DNA of 18,014 nt. It comes from CAZCZZ01 sp964503335 (GTDB taxonomy: Bacteria > Verrucomicrobiota > Kiritimatiellia > CAIVKH01). The notes beneath the pieces are model-generated. The model had not been told where the DNA came from. It made no database searches and worked only from the letters and a program-made list of their open reading frames with translations. Numbering within the stretch: the first letter of the stretch is position 1; each line of letters starts with the position of its first letter. The stretch spans positions 1-18,014 of the forward strand of contig CAZCZZ010000071.1 of NCBI GenBank assembly GCA_964503335.1, read 5' to 3'. A program made the position numbers and the translations under genes. Shown one piece after another: positions 1 to 7,588 of the stretch.

Positions 1-1
1 C

Positions 2-34
2 GAGGACTGGAAGTGGACGTCCTCCCAAAGGTAG
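2..34 (+). CDS. Possible 3' end of an upstream gene (partial)
   Basis: Reading from base 2, the window opens with ten sense codons (EDWKWTSSQR) and a TAG at 32-34. The stop lies in the left arm of the palindrome that follows, a common arrangement where such palindromes sit just after a gene. The other two forward frames are also open here, so the frame choice is not forced. Too short to assign any function. Confidence 0.2.
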   Translation, partial: EDWKWTSSQR

Positions 35-89
35 GGCGAGGCGTCCCGCCGAGCCGAACTTGCGGCTCAGCCGGAGGCTTCGCCCTACC
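30..89. repeat. Large imperfect palindrome (REP-like hairpin)
   Basis: Arms 30-56 and 63-89 are 27 bp each and pair at 23 positions plus one G-T wobble, leaving three mismatches and a 6-base loop (AACTTG). The outer 10 bp (GGTAGGGCGA) pair perfectly. No T-run follows either arm, so it is not a canonical intrinsic terminator. It ends 18 bases before the first gene. The motif resembles dispersed palindromes I associate with Verrucomicrobiota/Kiritimatiellota genomes; that link is from memory. Only one copy was noticed in this window. Confidence 0.7.
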
Positions 90-107
90 AAGAGATGGAA
101 GAACATC

Positions 108-494
108 ATGAGAATCGTCGAGATCGTGCCGCCTCGTGAGTTCACTGTGGGATCGGCGGAGAAATCGCTCCGGCTCAGGGATTGTGCCCACATCGAACTC
201 GACGCGGATGAACAGGTGACCTTTGTTACCGCCTCCGGGACGGCGTACGACTTCTGCCGCAAGGACTGGGGCTACTATGCCACGCCGTCATTGAATAGCC
301 GGTTGGGCCGGTTCGGATTGCGAGCCGCACTTGTGCGGGGGAGTGACGGCAAGGCGTACGTTATGGCTGTGGAATCGTCCAAGCAGCCGGCATTTGAGGA
401 CTATCTGAAGAACTGCGGGCACAGTCTCTTGTGCTGGATGGACGAGGACGAAGCGCTTTCGCGAATCGAAACTCTCTTCAGGGGGAAGTCGTGA
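108..494 (+). CDS. Small conserved protein of surface-polysaccharide clusters, function unknown
   Basis: A 128-residue soluble protein with no signal peptide or membrane segment. The central segment KDWGYYATPSLNSRLGRFGL is its most distinctive part. I recall similar short proteins beside methyltransferases in O-antigen and capsule loci, but no biochemical role is known to me. I chose ATG 108 because it has a GGAAG ribosome site at 97-101 and because the alternative upstream TTG at 60 lies inside the palindrome. The C-terminus (CWMDEDEALSRIETLF) looks helical. Its stop overlaps the next start by 4 nt (GTGA), so it is probably made together with the adjacent methyltransferase and may act as its partner. 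That partnership is inference. Confidence 0.75.
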   Translation: MRIVEIVPPREFTVGSAEKSLRLRDCAHIELDADEQVTFVTASGTAYDFCRKDWGYYATPSLNSRLGRFGLRAALVRGSDGKAYVMAVESSKQPAFEDYLKNCGHSLLCWMDEDEALSRIETLFRGKS

Positions 495-1330
495 AGAGTG
501 CATCTGAGTCACGCTGCGCGTTCTGCGGCGCGCTGATGCAAAAGGCGTTTGAGTACAACTCGCCTCCGGTGGGAGAGACTCGATTCTCGTTCAGTGATTC
601 ACCGGACTACCACAGGGAGTTCCATCGCTGCCCGACGTGTGGACACTATCGAGCGGTCCATGAGCTTGATCTGTCTGCTTTGTACGAGAAGGACTACGTG
701 ACCTCGACGTATGGCGCCGACGGAATCAAGCGCAACTTTGATCGCATCAACGCTCTTCCGCCGGAGAAGTCCGACAATGTGGGCCGTGTACGGAAGGTTC
801 AGGAATGGGCGTCCGGGTTGATTACGCACGTGACCCGGAGCGGTCGCAACCCAACGGTTCTCGATGTCGGGTCGGGGTTGTGCGTATTCCTGCACCGGAT
901 GAAAGAAGCTGGTTGGGACGGGACCGCGCTTGAGCCTGATCCGCGTTTCGCAGCGCATGCGAAGGACGTTGTGGGCGTGAAGGCGGTATCGGCCGACTTC
1001 ATGACGGCAACCGACCTCGGGCAGCACGATCTGATTACCTTCAACAAGGTACTCGAGCACGTGCCTGACCCGGTCGATATGCTTCAACGCGCGACCCGCC
1101 ACCTCAGGCCGGGCGGTGCGGTTTATGTGGAAGTGCCCGACGGCGAAATGGCGGCGCACGAGGGTTCGGGTCGTGAAGAGTTTTTCATCGAGCACTACCA
1201 CGCCTTTAGTTACGCCTCGCTTTGCCTGATGGCGTACGCCGCGAACTTTACTGTGTATTTTGCGGAAAGATTGCGAGAGCCTAGCACCAAGTTTACGCTG
1301 CGCGGCTTCTTGGTGCCGACTCGTGTGTAG
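491..1330 (+). CDS. Class I SAM-dependent methyltransferase with N-terminal zinc ribbon
   Basis: The protein has 279 residues from the GTG at 491, which overlaps the previous stop and follows an AGGGGGA ribosome site. An N-terminal zinc-ribbon-like element has two CxxC pairs (C9/C12 and C47/C50). A Rossmann methyltransferase follows: motif I is VLDVGSGLCVFL (residues 123-134), the acidic motif II is LEPD (147-150), and FNKVLEHVPDP (184-194) and LRPGG (205-209) are post-motif elements. This layout is known from sugar C- and O-methyltransferases and related enzymes of glycan clusters, so methylation of a nucleotide sugar or glycan is the best guess. The longer upstream reading, from TTG 431, would overlap the preceding gene heavily and is not preferred. 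Confidence 0.85.
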   Translation: MKSASESRCAFCGALMQKAFEYNSPPVGETRFSFSDSPDYHREFHRCPTCGHYRAVHELDLSALYEKDYVTSTYGADGIKRNFDRINALPPEKSDNVGRVRKVQEWASGLITHVTRSGRNPTVLDVGSGLCVFLHRMKEAGWDGTALEPDPRFAAHAKDVVGVKAVSADFMTATDLGQHDLITFNKVLEHVPDPVDMLQRATRHLRPGGAVYVEVPDGEMAAHEGSGREEFFIEHYHAFSYASLCLMAYAANFTVYFAERLREPSTKFTLRGFLVPTRV

Positions 1331-1337
1331 TATGCAA

Positions 1338-1343
1338 AGAGGA
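1338..1343 (+). promoter_or_regulatory. Ribosome binding site deciding the 1353 start
   Basis: AGAGGA lies 9 nt before ATG 1353. The in-frame ATG at 1332 and the TTG at 1260 have no comparable site, which favours 1353 as the start. Confidence 0.5.
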
Positions 1344-1352
1344 AATGCGACA

Positions 1353-2420
1353 ATGAAAAAACTGACATCTAAAGAGCGCTTGGTCACATCGGTATATGGC
1401 GACACCTTTAGCCTGTACAACGAGCGTGAATTCGACGATTTCAAGGCGTTTCTTGAAAGGCGACTTCTGGCGAACAGCATCAAGCCGGATTCCTTTGCTG
1501 GAAAACGATGTCTTGATGCCGGCTGCGGAGGCGGACGAGCCAGTATCCTCATGTTGGAGCAAGGCGCTCGCGAGGTCGTTGGCGTCGACCTCAGTTCGCA
1601 GAACATCAAGACTTGTCGCTCAATAGCGAAGTCCCGTGGCTTCAAGAACGCCAGTTTTGTTCGCCACAGTCTCTTGAAGCTTCCGTTCCCCGATGAATCG
1701 TTTGACGTTGTCTGGTCCAATGGCGTCTTGCACCACACCCGCGACCCGGATCGCACGCTTGCCGAAATCTGCCGTGTGTTGAAGGTCGGTGGTCGCATGT
1801 GGCTCTATCTCTACGGATCCGGTGGTATCTACTGGGCCATGGTCCAGCAGGTGCGTGAATTCCTTCGAGACGTACCCATGACACAGGGTCTGCTCCATCT
1901 TCGCATGCAAGGTGTCTCTGTTCGCCGAATCGCGGAGTTCATCGATGACTGGTTTGTTCCTTATCTTCGTGCCTACACGGACGATGATGTCCAGGCGCGG
2001 CTAAAGGGGCTGGGTATCGGAAACATAAGGCGTCTCATGGGTGGTGAGGTTTTTGACACATCCACGAGGCTTCGTCGCGGCGGCAGGGAAGGAAACTGGA
2101 TGGGTGGAGGAGACCTGCGCTATTGGGGAAAGAAGACAAACCAGACGATTGACAGGGGTGTAGACAAATTGCCGGGTCGCGACGGGTTCGGGAGCACCTA
2201 TGCAGATGCGAAGTCGGTGGCTGTCATGGCGGCAGAAATTCGTACTCTTCTTCAAAAAGCGTCGCGAAACAAATCTCGCGGCATCGCGTTTCGAATCAGC
2301 GTTGCGCATCAGGTCCATATGGCTGTCCGTTCGAGATTGGAACAAAATCGCGCCTTCGACGCTGCGGGATTGCGCCGCGAGTTGATTCTATTGAGCAAAT
2401 GGGTCGATGCGGCGCGTTGA
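1353..2420 (+). CDS. Class I SAM-dependent methyltransferase with long C-terminal extension
   Basis: The protein has 355 residues. A UbiE/BioC-like Rossmann domain occupies about residues 45-155: motif I is CLDAGCGGG (53-61), the acidic residue at the end of beta-2 is D79, NGVLHHTRDP (123-132) follows, then RVLKVGG (141-147). Residues 155-240 look like a helical substrate-binding cap. Residues about 240-355 form a basic extension (RRGGREGN, then a helical tail ending KWVDAAR) not expected in a minimal methyltransferase. It lies 22 nt after the previous gene. Codon use looks slightly less GC-rich than in the genes after 3787, judged by eye. A methyltransferase acting on a sugar or its precursor is likely; the substrate is unknown. 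Confidence 0.85.
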   Translation: MKKLTSKERLVTSVYGDTFSLYNEREFDDFKAFLERRLLANSIKPDSFAGKRCLDAGCGGGRASILMLEQGAREVVGVDLSSQNIKTCRSIAKSRGFKNASFVRHSLLKLPFPDESFDVVWSNGVLHHTRDPDRTLAEICRVLKVGGRMWLYLYGSGGIYWAMVQQVREFLRDVPMTQGLLHLRMQGVSVRRIAEFIDDWFVPYLRAYTDDDVQARLKGLGIGNIRRLMGGEVFDTSTRLRRGGREGNWMGGGDLRYWGKKTNQTIDRGVDKLPGRDGFGSTYADAKSVAVMAAEIRTLLQKASRNKSRGIAFRISVAHQVHMAVRSRLEQNRAFDAAGLRRELILLSKWVDAAR

Positions 2421-2460
2421 CCGCACGATAACGTCCGGCAGTTCCAGAGAGTTTGGTGTC

Positions 2461-3768
2461 ATGCAGCATACGGACATCTCCCCTGCGGAAATTGCGAGCT
2501 ACTTCGACCGTTTGTGGCCGTTGAACCGAAGCATTACGGGGGAGGGCTATCGACAATCTTTGCGGATTCTCGACGAGATTATGCCGATGGAAAGGCTTCG
2601 GTTTGCCACAGGGGAACGTGTTCTTGATTGGATTGTGCCTCGGGAGTGGAACGTCAATGAGGCTTACATCGTGGATCCGAACGGCGTACGTCGTGCAGAC
2701 GTCCGGACCAACAACCTTCATTTGGTGGGGTATTCTGTACCCTTCAGGGGTGAGTTGACGTTTGATGAACTCTCGACCCATCTGCACACTGTTCCGAGGC
2801 AGCCCTCGGCAATTCCATATCTGACGAGCTATTACCGCGAGTACTGGGGCTTCTGCCTCTCGCATGATGAGTTCCAGACCCTGCCGAGGTCGGGGAAGTA
2901 TAAGGTGGTTGTCGACACCACGCTTCAACCCGGGCACGTCGAAGTTGGCGAAGCAGTTCTTGAAGGCGAAACGACGGAAGAAGTGATGCTCTCGTCGTAT
3001 TTGTGCCATCCCTCCCTTGCCAACAATGAGCTTTCCGGGCCACTCGCCCTGGCGTTTGTCTATCGCCTTCTATCGGCGCAACCTCGCCGGAGACTCACGT
3101 ACCGATTCGTTATCTGCCCGGAAACGATCGGCTCCATCTGTTTTCTGAGTGTTCGGGGGGACCACCTTAGGAAGCAACTAAAGGCCGGTTATGTTCTCTC
3201 ATGTATCGGAGACCGGGGCAGAATGACATACAAGAGGACGCGCGATGGACATTCATTGGCGGATCGCGCGGCCATGACCGTACTAAAGGAACGAGGTCCG
3301 TTTGATGTCATGGATTTCGATCCAGGCAATGGATCTGATGAGCGGCAGTATTGCTCTCCGGGCTATGCCCTTCCGGTGGGAAGTGTCATGCGCACGCCAT
3401 ACGCCAAGTACGATGAGTACCACACCTCGCTTGATAATCGGCAGCTCATGGATTTTGTCGCGATGACAGACGCCATCAGAGCCGTTGCCGACATCGCGAG
3501 CGCGCTCGACGGCAATCGCTTCTGGCGTAATACGGCGCCTTTTGGAGAACCGAACCTCGGTCGCCGTGGCATCTACCCGTCAATGAACTCTAAAGAAGGT
3601 CTGGATGAGGCGTTGAGATCGCTATTCTGGCTGTTGAATTTTTCAGATGGTCAGCACGATATCCTGGATATTGCTGAACGATCCGGTATCCGAGTGGGCA
3701 GATTGATTGAAACCGCTCAGCGTTTGAGCGACGCCGGTCTTCTGGTTCCCGCTGAAACGTCAGACTGA
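2461..3768 (+). CDS. COG4310-type aminopeptidase-like protein (DUF4910/DUF2172 with winged helix)
   Basis: The protein has 435 residues from ATG 2461 (AGAGAG upstream); a start at 2407 overlapping the previous gene is possible but less likely. The architecture matches COG4310: an M28-like zinc-peptidase fold (DUF4910), an inserted DUF2172 beta domain around residues 55-165, and a C-terminal winged helix around 380-432 (ILDIAERSGIRVGRLIETAQ). Candidate metal or catalytic residues are H183 (LCHPSLANNELSG), E221 (CPETIGS), D293 (NGSDERQY) and H321 (YHTSLDN). N189 sits where M28 enzymes usually have the bridging Asp. Family members recur in polysaccharide loci without a settled reaction. Hydrolysis or formation of an amide on a sugar is plausible. 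It is cytoplasmic, with no signal peptide. Confidence 0.85.
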   Translation: MQHTDISPAEIASYFDRLWPLNRSITGEGYRQSLRILDEIMPMERLRFATGERVLDWIVPREWNVNEAYIVDPNGVRRADVRTNNLHLVGYSVPFRGELTFDELSTHLHTVPRQPSAIPYLTSYYREYWGFCLSHDEFQTLPRSGKYKVVVDTTLQPGHVEVGEAVLEGETTEEVMLSSYLCHPSLANNELSGPLALAFVYRLLSAQPRRRLTYRFVICPETIGSICFLSVRGDHLRKQLKAGYVLSCIGDRGRMTYKRTRDGHSLADRAAMTVLKERGPFDVMDFDPGNGSDERQYCSPGYALPVGSVMRTPYAKYDEYHTSLDNRQLMDFVAMTDAIRAVADIASALDGNRFWRNTAPFGEPNLGRRGIYPSMNSKEGLDEALRSLFWLLNFSDGQHDILDIAERSGIRVGRLIETAQRLSDAGLLVPAETSD

Positions 3769-3786
3769 TGGGGAAATGGAGTTGCT

Positions 3787-4839
3787 ATGCGAATCCTTGA
3801 AGTGACCCTGCGCGACGGCAGCTATGCCATCAACTTCCAGTTCACGGCCACGGACACGTCCGTCATCGCGTCTGCCCTTGAGCAGGCCGGGTTCGATCTC
3901 ATCGAGATAGGGCACGGGGTCGGTTTCCGCGCTTCCACGAAGGGGCATGGTGAAGCGGCGGAGACGGATGAAGCGTATCTCAAGGCCGCGGCGGAGAGCC
4001 TCAAAAAGGCGAAATTCGGGATGTTCTGCATCCCTGGAATTGCCGAGCTGGAGGATGTGGACATGGCTGCGGAATACGGCATGGGATTCATCCGGATCGG
4101 CACGAATGTAAACGACGTGGAGAAGTCCGCGCCGTTCATCGAGCGCGCCAGGAAGCATGGAATGTACGTTTCCGCGAACTTCATGAAGTCCTATGCCTCT
4201 TCGCCTCGCGAGTTTGCGCAGAAGGCCAGGCTCAGTCGCCAATACGGATCGGATGTCGTGTATGTCGTGGACTCCGCCGGGGGGATGCTCCCGTCGGATG
4301 TGGAGGCGTACTTCAAGGCCGTGCGCGATGTGACGGATGTGCCGGTTGCCTTCCACGGGCATGACAACCTGGGCCTTGCCATCGGCAATACGCTGAAGGC
4401 GGTGGAGCTGGGCGCGGAGCTGGTCGATAGTTCGTTGCAGGGCATGGGACGCAGTGCCGGCAATGCGGCGACGGAGATGCTGGTCGTCGTGCTTCGGAAG
4501 ATCGGCATGAATCTCGGCATCGATCCCATCGCCGTGATGGATGCCGGTGAGAAGTATGTGCGGCCTCTGATCAGGCGGCGCGGCGTGAGTTCCCTTGATG
4601 TGGTGACCGGCGATGCGCAGTTCCATTCGAGCTACATGAGCATCATTCGGAAGTTCGCGTCACGTTACCGCGTCGACCCCCGGCTGCTCATCCAGGAGCT
4701 GTGCAAGGTGGACAAGGTCAACGCCCCGGTCGATCTCGTGGAGAAACTGGCCCAGCGCATCCAGTCGGAACACACGGAAGTGTTCACGGCGCGATTCGAA
4801 TTCGACGAGTACTTCGGGCACGAGCAGGACAACAAGTGA
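3787..4839 (+). CDS. DRE-TIM metallolyase, 4-hydroxy-2-oxovalerate aldolase-like (DmpG/BphI family)
   Basis: The protein has 350 residues; GGAG at 3778-3781 precedes ATG 3787. The N-terminal TIM barrel starts with EVTLRDGSYAINFQF (R9, D10) and carries the metal motif HGHDN (H190, H192). The C-terminal part matches the DmpG communication domain (FHSSYMSIIRKFASRYRVD, residues 279-297). The family performs pyruvate-enolate aldol chemistry. No acetaldehyde dehydrogenase partner is present, so catabolic meta-cleavage is unlikely and a biosynthetic aldol giving a 4-hydroxy-2-oxo acid is inferred. Compared with DmpG/BphI as I remember them, the catalytic His after RDG is Tyr (Y13) and the active-site Tyr near 290 is His (H280). 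It overlaps the aminotransferase start by 4 nt. Confidence 0.85.
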   Translation: MRILEVTLRDGSYAINFQFTATDTSVIASALEQAGFDLIEIGHGVGFRASTKGHGEAAETDEAYLKAAAESLKKAKFGMFCIPGIAELEDVDMAAEYGMGFIRIGTNVNDVEKSAPFIERARKHGMYVSANFMKSYASSPREFAQKARLSRQYGSDVVYVVDSAGGMLPSDVEAYFKAVRDVTDVPVAFHGHDNLGLAIGNTLKAVELGAELVDSSLQGMGRSAGNAATEMLVVVLRKIGMNLGIDPIAVMDAGEKYVRPLIRRRGVSSLDVVTGDAQFHSSYMSIIRKFASRYRVDPRLLIQELCKVDKVNAPVDLVEKLAQRIQSEHTEVFTARFEFDEYFGHEQDNK

Positions 4840-6029
4840 CGGAGTTCGCTCGCACAGCCGCCGTTTCGGAGTCGATCACGCTGGCCGTGGCCGACCGGGT
4901 TCGCGCATTGGAGAAGGCAGGGCGTCGGATTGTCAAGCTCCAGACCGGCGACCCGGATTTCGCGACGCCGGCTGCGGTTGTGGAGGCCGCCGGCCGCGCG
5001 ATGCGGGAAGGGCACACGCACTATGCCAATACGCGGGGTCTTCCGGAGTTGAGGGAATGCATCTCGGCGAAACTCGCGAGAGATTCCGGCGTATCGTATG
5101 ATCCACAGAGCGAGATCCTTGTTACCCACGGTGGCGCCCACGCCATCTTCTGTGCGCTTCTCACTCTCGTTTCGCCCGGCGACGAAGTGATCCTTCCGGA
5201 CCCGTCGTGGATGCCCTATGGCGCTGCTACGCAGATGGCGGGCGGACGGCCGGTTCGCGTGGCGCTGGACCCTGACTCCGGTTTCCTTCCCGACGTGGAT
5301 CGGATTCGAGCCGCGATCACACCGCGCACTAGGGTCATTGTCGTGAACACGCCGGCCAACCCGACGGGTCGTGTATGGACAGCGGCAATGCTCAAAACGC
5401 TGGAATCGGCCCTGCACGGCTCCCGCATCTGGGTCCTCGCCGACGAAGTGTATGAGAGGCTCATCTATGATGGGGCAAGACATATCAGCCCAGCCTCCCT
5501 CGCGGGCCTTCGTGACCGCACGGTCACGGTCAACAGCTTCTCGAAGACCTATGCGATGACAGGCTGGCGTCTGGGCTATCTCGCGGCGCCGCCGTCCGTT
5601 GCTTCCGAGGTGCTCAAGTGCAGCCAATACTCAATCACCAACGTCGCGCCCTTCGTGCAGCGCGCCGGTGTTGTGGCGATGACAGATGAGTCCGTTTCGC
5701 GGGATGTGGATGGAATGGTGGCGAAGTATGTGTCGCGCAGGAGTCGAATTCTTGAGCGGCTGAGTGGGCAGGACGCCGTCGGCTTCACGTCGCCGGACGG
5801 CGCATTCTACGTCATGCTGGACTTTCGCCGGCTCGCGCAACGCGCCACGGAACTGGTGGCGCAACTTCTCGACGATGCATCGGTCGCGCTGGTGCCGGGT
5901 TCCGGCTTTGGCGAATGTGCGTCCGGCTTTGCCCGGATGACTTTCGCCGCGGCGGACGCCGATATCGACGAAGGCCTCGGGCGAATCATCGAGTTCGCGC
6001 AACGGCACGCAGGTGCGGGTCGCTCATGA
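4836..6029 (+). CDS. Class I PLP-dependent aminotransferase (aspartate aminotransferase-like, amino-acid type)
   Basis: The protein has 397 residues from GTG 4836, in a GTGA overlap with the aldolase stop. Fold-type I features are clear: the PLP lysine K237 in SFSKTYAMTGWR, D203 in LADEVYERLIY for the pyridine nitrogen, NTPANPTG (171-178), and R367 in GFARMTF, which should hold the substrate alpha-carboxylate. It is therefore an amino-acid/2-oxo-acid enzyme and not a DegT-type sugar aminotransferase. Placed directly after an aldolase, it is well suited to convert a 4-hydroxy-2-oxo acid to the matching amino acid; the substrate assignment is inference. The TTG-initiated reading from 4701 lies wholly within the aldolase gene and is rejected. 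Confidence 0.9.
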   Translation: MTEFARTAAVSESITLAVADRVRALEKAGRRIVKLQTGDPDFATPAAVVEAAGRAMREGHTHYANTRGLPELRECISAKLARDSGVSYDPQSEILVTHGGAHAIFCALLTLVSPGDEVILPDPSWMPYGAATQMAGGRPVRVALDPDSGFLPDVDRIRAAITPRTRVIVVNTPANPTGRVWTAAMLKTLESALHGSRIWVLADEVYERLIYDGARHISPASLAGLRDRTVTVNSFSKTYAMTGWRLGYLAAPPSVASEVLKCSQYSITNVAPFVQRAGVVAMTDESVSRDVDGMVAKYVSRRSRILERLSGQDAVGFTSPDGAFYVMLDFRRLAQRATELVAQLLDDASVALVPGSGFGECASGFARMTFAAADADIDEGLGRIIEFAQRHAGAGRS

Positions 6030-7588
6030 ACAGGTTGGACATCCTGTCGTTGATGCGCGGAGAAGGGGAACGGACCTTCTTCATCGATGCGCCAAGTGAT
6101 CGTGCCTTCACATACGCATCATTCCTCGATAGGGCCCTGTGCATGGCGGCGCGATTCAAGGAGGCCGGAGTTCAAAACCAGGATCGCGTGGTTCTCTTCC
6201 TGCCGAACGCGCCCGAGTTTGCGTGCGCCTACCTAGCATGTCTCCTGCTCGGTGCAGTGGCCGTGCCGGTGAATCCGGCCCTGCCATCGAGAGACCTTGA
6301 CTACATCTTCGCCCACGCACGCGCGACACTACTGGTGTATGCAGCGAAGACGGCGAGTGCGATACCGGTAGCGGCCGTATCGGGGGTGAAGCGACTGCGG
6401 ATCGTGCTCCACAAGGATTCGGAGTGTGCGGACAACGCGCCGACATGGCGAATGGACGATCCTGGAGTCGGACTCGCGACGGTCGCGGCTCCGTCCGCGG
6501 GCGACCTTTTCTCCATCACATTCACTTCGGGAACCACGAACCGGCCGAAAGGCGTACCGCATCGTGTTGAGGGCCTGCTTGCGAGCGCCCTTGCATTCAA
6601 CAAGTCGCTCGGGTTCGACGACAACACGCGCATGTATCATGTCATGCCCATGTCGTACATGGCGGGGTTCCTGAACACGATACTCTGTCCTCTTGTGGCG
6701 CGCGGCAGCATTGTATCCAATGGCCCTTTCGATGCTCGGCTTGGGCTCGATTTCTGGTCCGCAGCGGCGCGTTACGAAGTGGATACATTGTGGGTAGTGC
6801 CGAGCATGCTGACGTCTCTTCTGAAGCTCGATCGCGGCGACCGCGGGCAGGTGTTTTGCCGGGAGCGTGTGCGAGCGGCCTGCATTGGTACGGCACCGCT
6901 TCCCCTGGCGCTGAAGATCGACTTCGAGAAGCGATACGGTGTCGCGCTGCATGAGAGCTACGGTCTCTCTGAGACACTCTTCCTTGCGAGTAATTCGGGC
7001 GCGGTGCCTTACAAAGCCGGTTCGGTGGGGAAACTTCTGGAAGGCGTAGAGCTAAGATTGTTGGGCGCGGACGGGACGGACGTTGCACCGACCGCCGAGG
7101 GTGAGATCCATGTGAAGGTGCCCTGGATGATGGCGGGATACTTGGACCCTGAAACGGGATTGCCGGATCCTTCAACGAGTCCCGCGTGGTTTCCTTCAGG
7201 CGATCTCGGGAAAATCGACGGCGACGGGCATCTCTTCATCACCGGAAGGAAGAAGGATCTCATCATCAGGGGAGGGGCGAACATCAGCCCGCGCGCCATC
7301 GAGGAATGGATTCTGGGGGACCGGGATGTCCAGCAAGCCGCGGTGGTGGGCGTCCCGCATTCCTTCTATGGGGAGGATGCCGTCGCATTCATTTGCATCA
7401 GGCAGAAGGAGGAGACTGCGGCCATCCAGCAGCGCCTGCTGTCGAATGCACGGGAGCAGTTGGGCGCGGCCTTTTCACCTTCCCGGGTGATCGTCGTCGA
7501 TGAGTTGCCCGTCAATACGACAGGGAAGGTTTTAAAGAATCGACTGCGGGAAATGTGGCAGGCCGGTGAATTTGGTCAACCGACGTGA
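6026..7588 (+). CDS. Acyl/aminoacyl-AMP ligase (ANL superfamily)
   Basis: The protein has 520 residues from ATG 6026, in an ATGA overlap with the aminotransferase. All core adenylation motifs are present: ITFTSGTTNRPKGV (164-177), SYGLSET (311-317), SGDLG (391-395), ITGRKKDLIIRGGANISP (405-422) and NTTGKVLK (497-504) with catalytic K501. It should activate a carboxylic acid as an acyl-AMP and pass it to CoA or to a carrier protein. With a carrier-protein gene three genes downstream, loading of that protein is the most likely role. The overall look is closer to acyl-CoA/aryl ligases than to an NRPS A domain, and substrate specificity cannot be read from sequence alone. No fused carrier or condensation domain is present. 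Confidence 0.9.
   Translation: MNRLDILSLMRGEGERTFFIDAPSDRAFTYASFLDRALCMAARFKEAGVQNQDRVVLFLPNAPEFACAYLACLLLGAVAVPVNPALPSRDLDYIFAHARATLLVYAAKTASAIPVAAVSGVKRLRIVLHKDSECADNAPTWRMDDPGVGLATVAAPSAGDLFSITFTSGTTNRPKGVPHRVEGLLASALAFNKSLGFDDNTRMYHVMPMSYMAGFLNTILCPLVARGSIVSNGPFDARLGLDFWSAAARYEVDTLWVVPSMLTSLLKLDRGDRGQVFCRERVRAACIGTAPLPLALKIDFEKRYGVALHESYGLSETLFLASNSGAVPYKAGSVGKLLEGVELRLLGADGTDVAPTAEGEIHVKVPWMMAGYLDPETGLPDPSTSPAWFPSGDLGKIDGDGHLFITGRKKDLIIRGGANISPRAIEEWILGDRDVQQAAVVGVPHSFYGEDAVAFICIRQKEETAAIQQRLLSNAREQLGAAFSPSRVIVVDELPVNTTGKVLKNRLREMWQAGEFGQPT

Noticed and set aside
599..1798. 399-codon open frame on the - strand
   Set aside because: It lies antisense across two clear methyltransferase genes, is very rich in Arg/Pro/Ser and shows no recognisable domain. 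It is a shadow of GC-rich codon use.
3760..4626. 288-codon open frame on the - strand
   Set aside because: Antisense to the aldolase gene, with His/Arg-rich shadow composition and no family match.
3787..4839. Aromatic meta-cleavage catabolic operon
   Set aside because: No acetaldehyde dehydrogenase, hydratase or ring-cleavage gene is nearby, and the active-site His/Tyr pair differs from DmpG/BphI.
4665..5627. 320-codon open frame on the - strand
   Set aside because: Antisense to the aldolase and aminotransferase, which have full sets of family motifs.
4836..6029. Sugar aminotransferase for an amino sugar
   Set aside because: The SKTYAMTGWR motif and the C-terminal Arg place it with class I amino-acid enzymes, not the DegT/DnrJ/EryC1 family.
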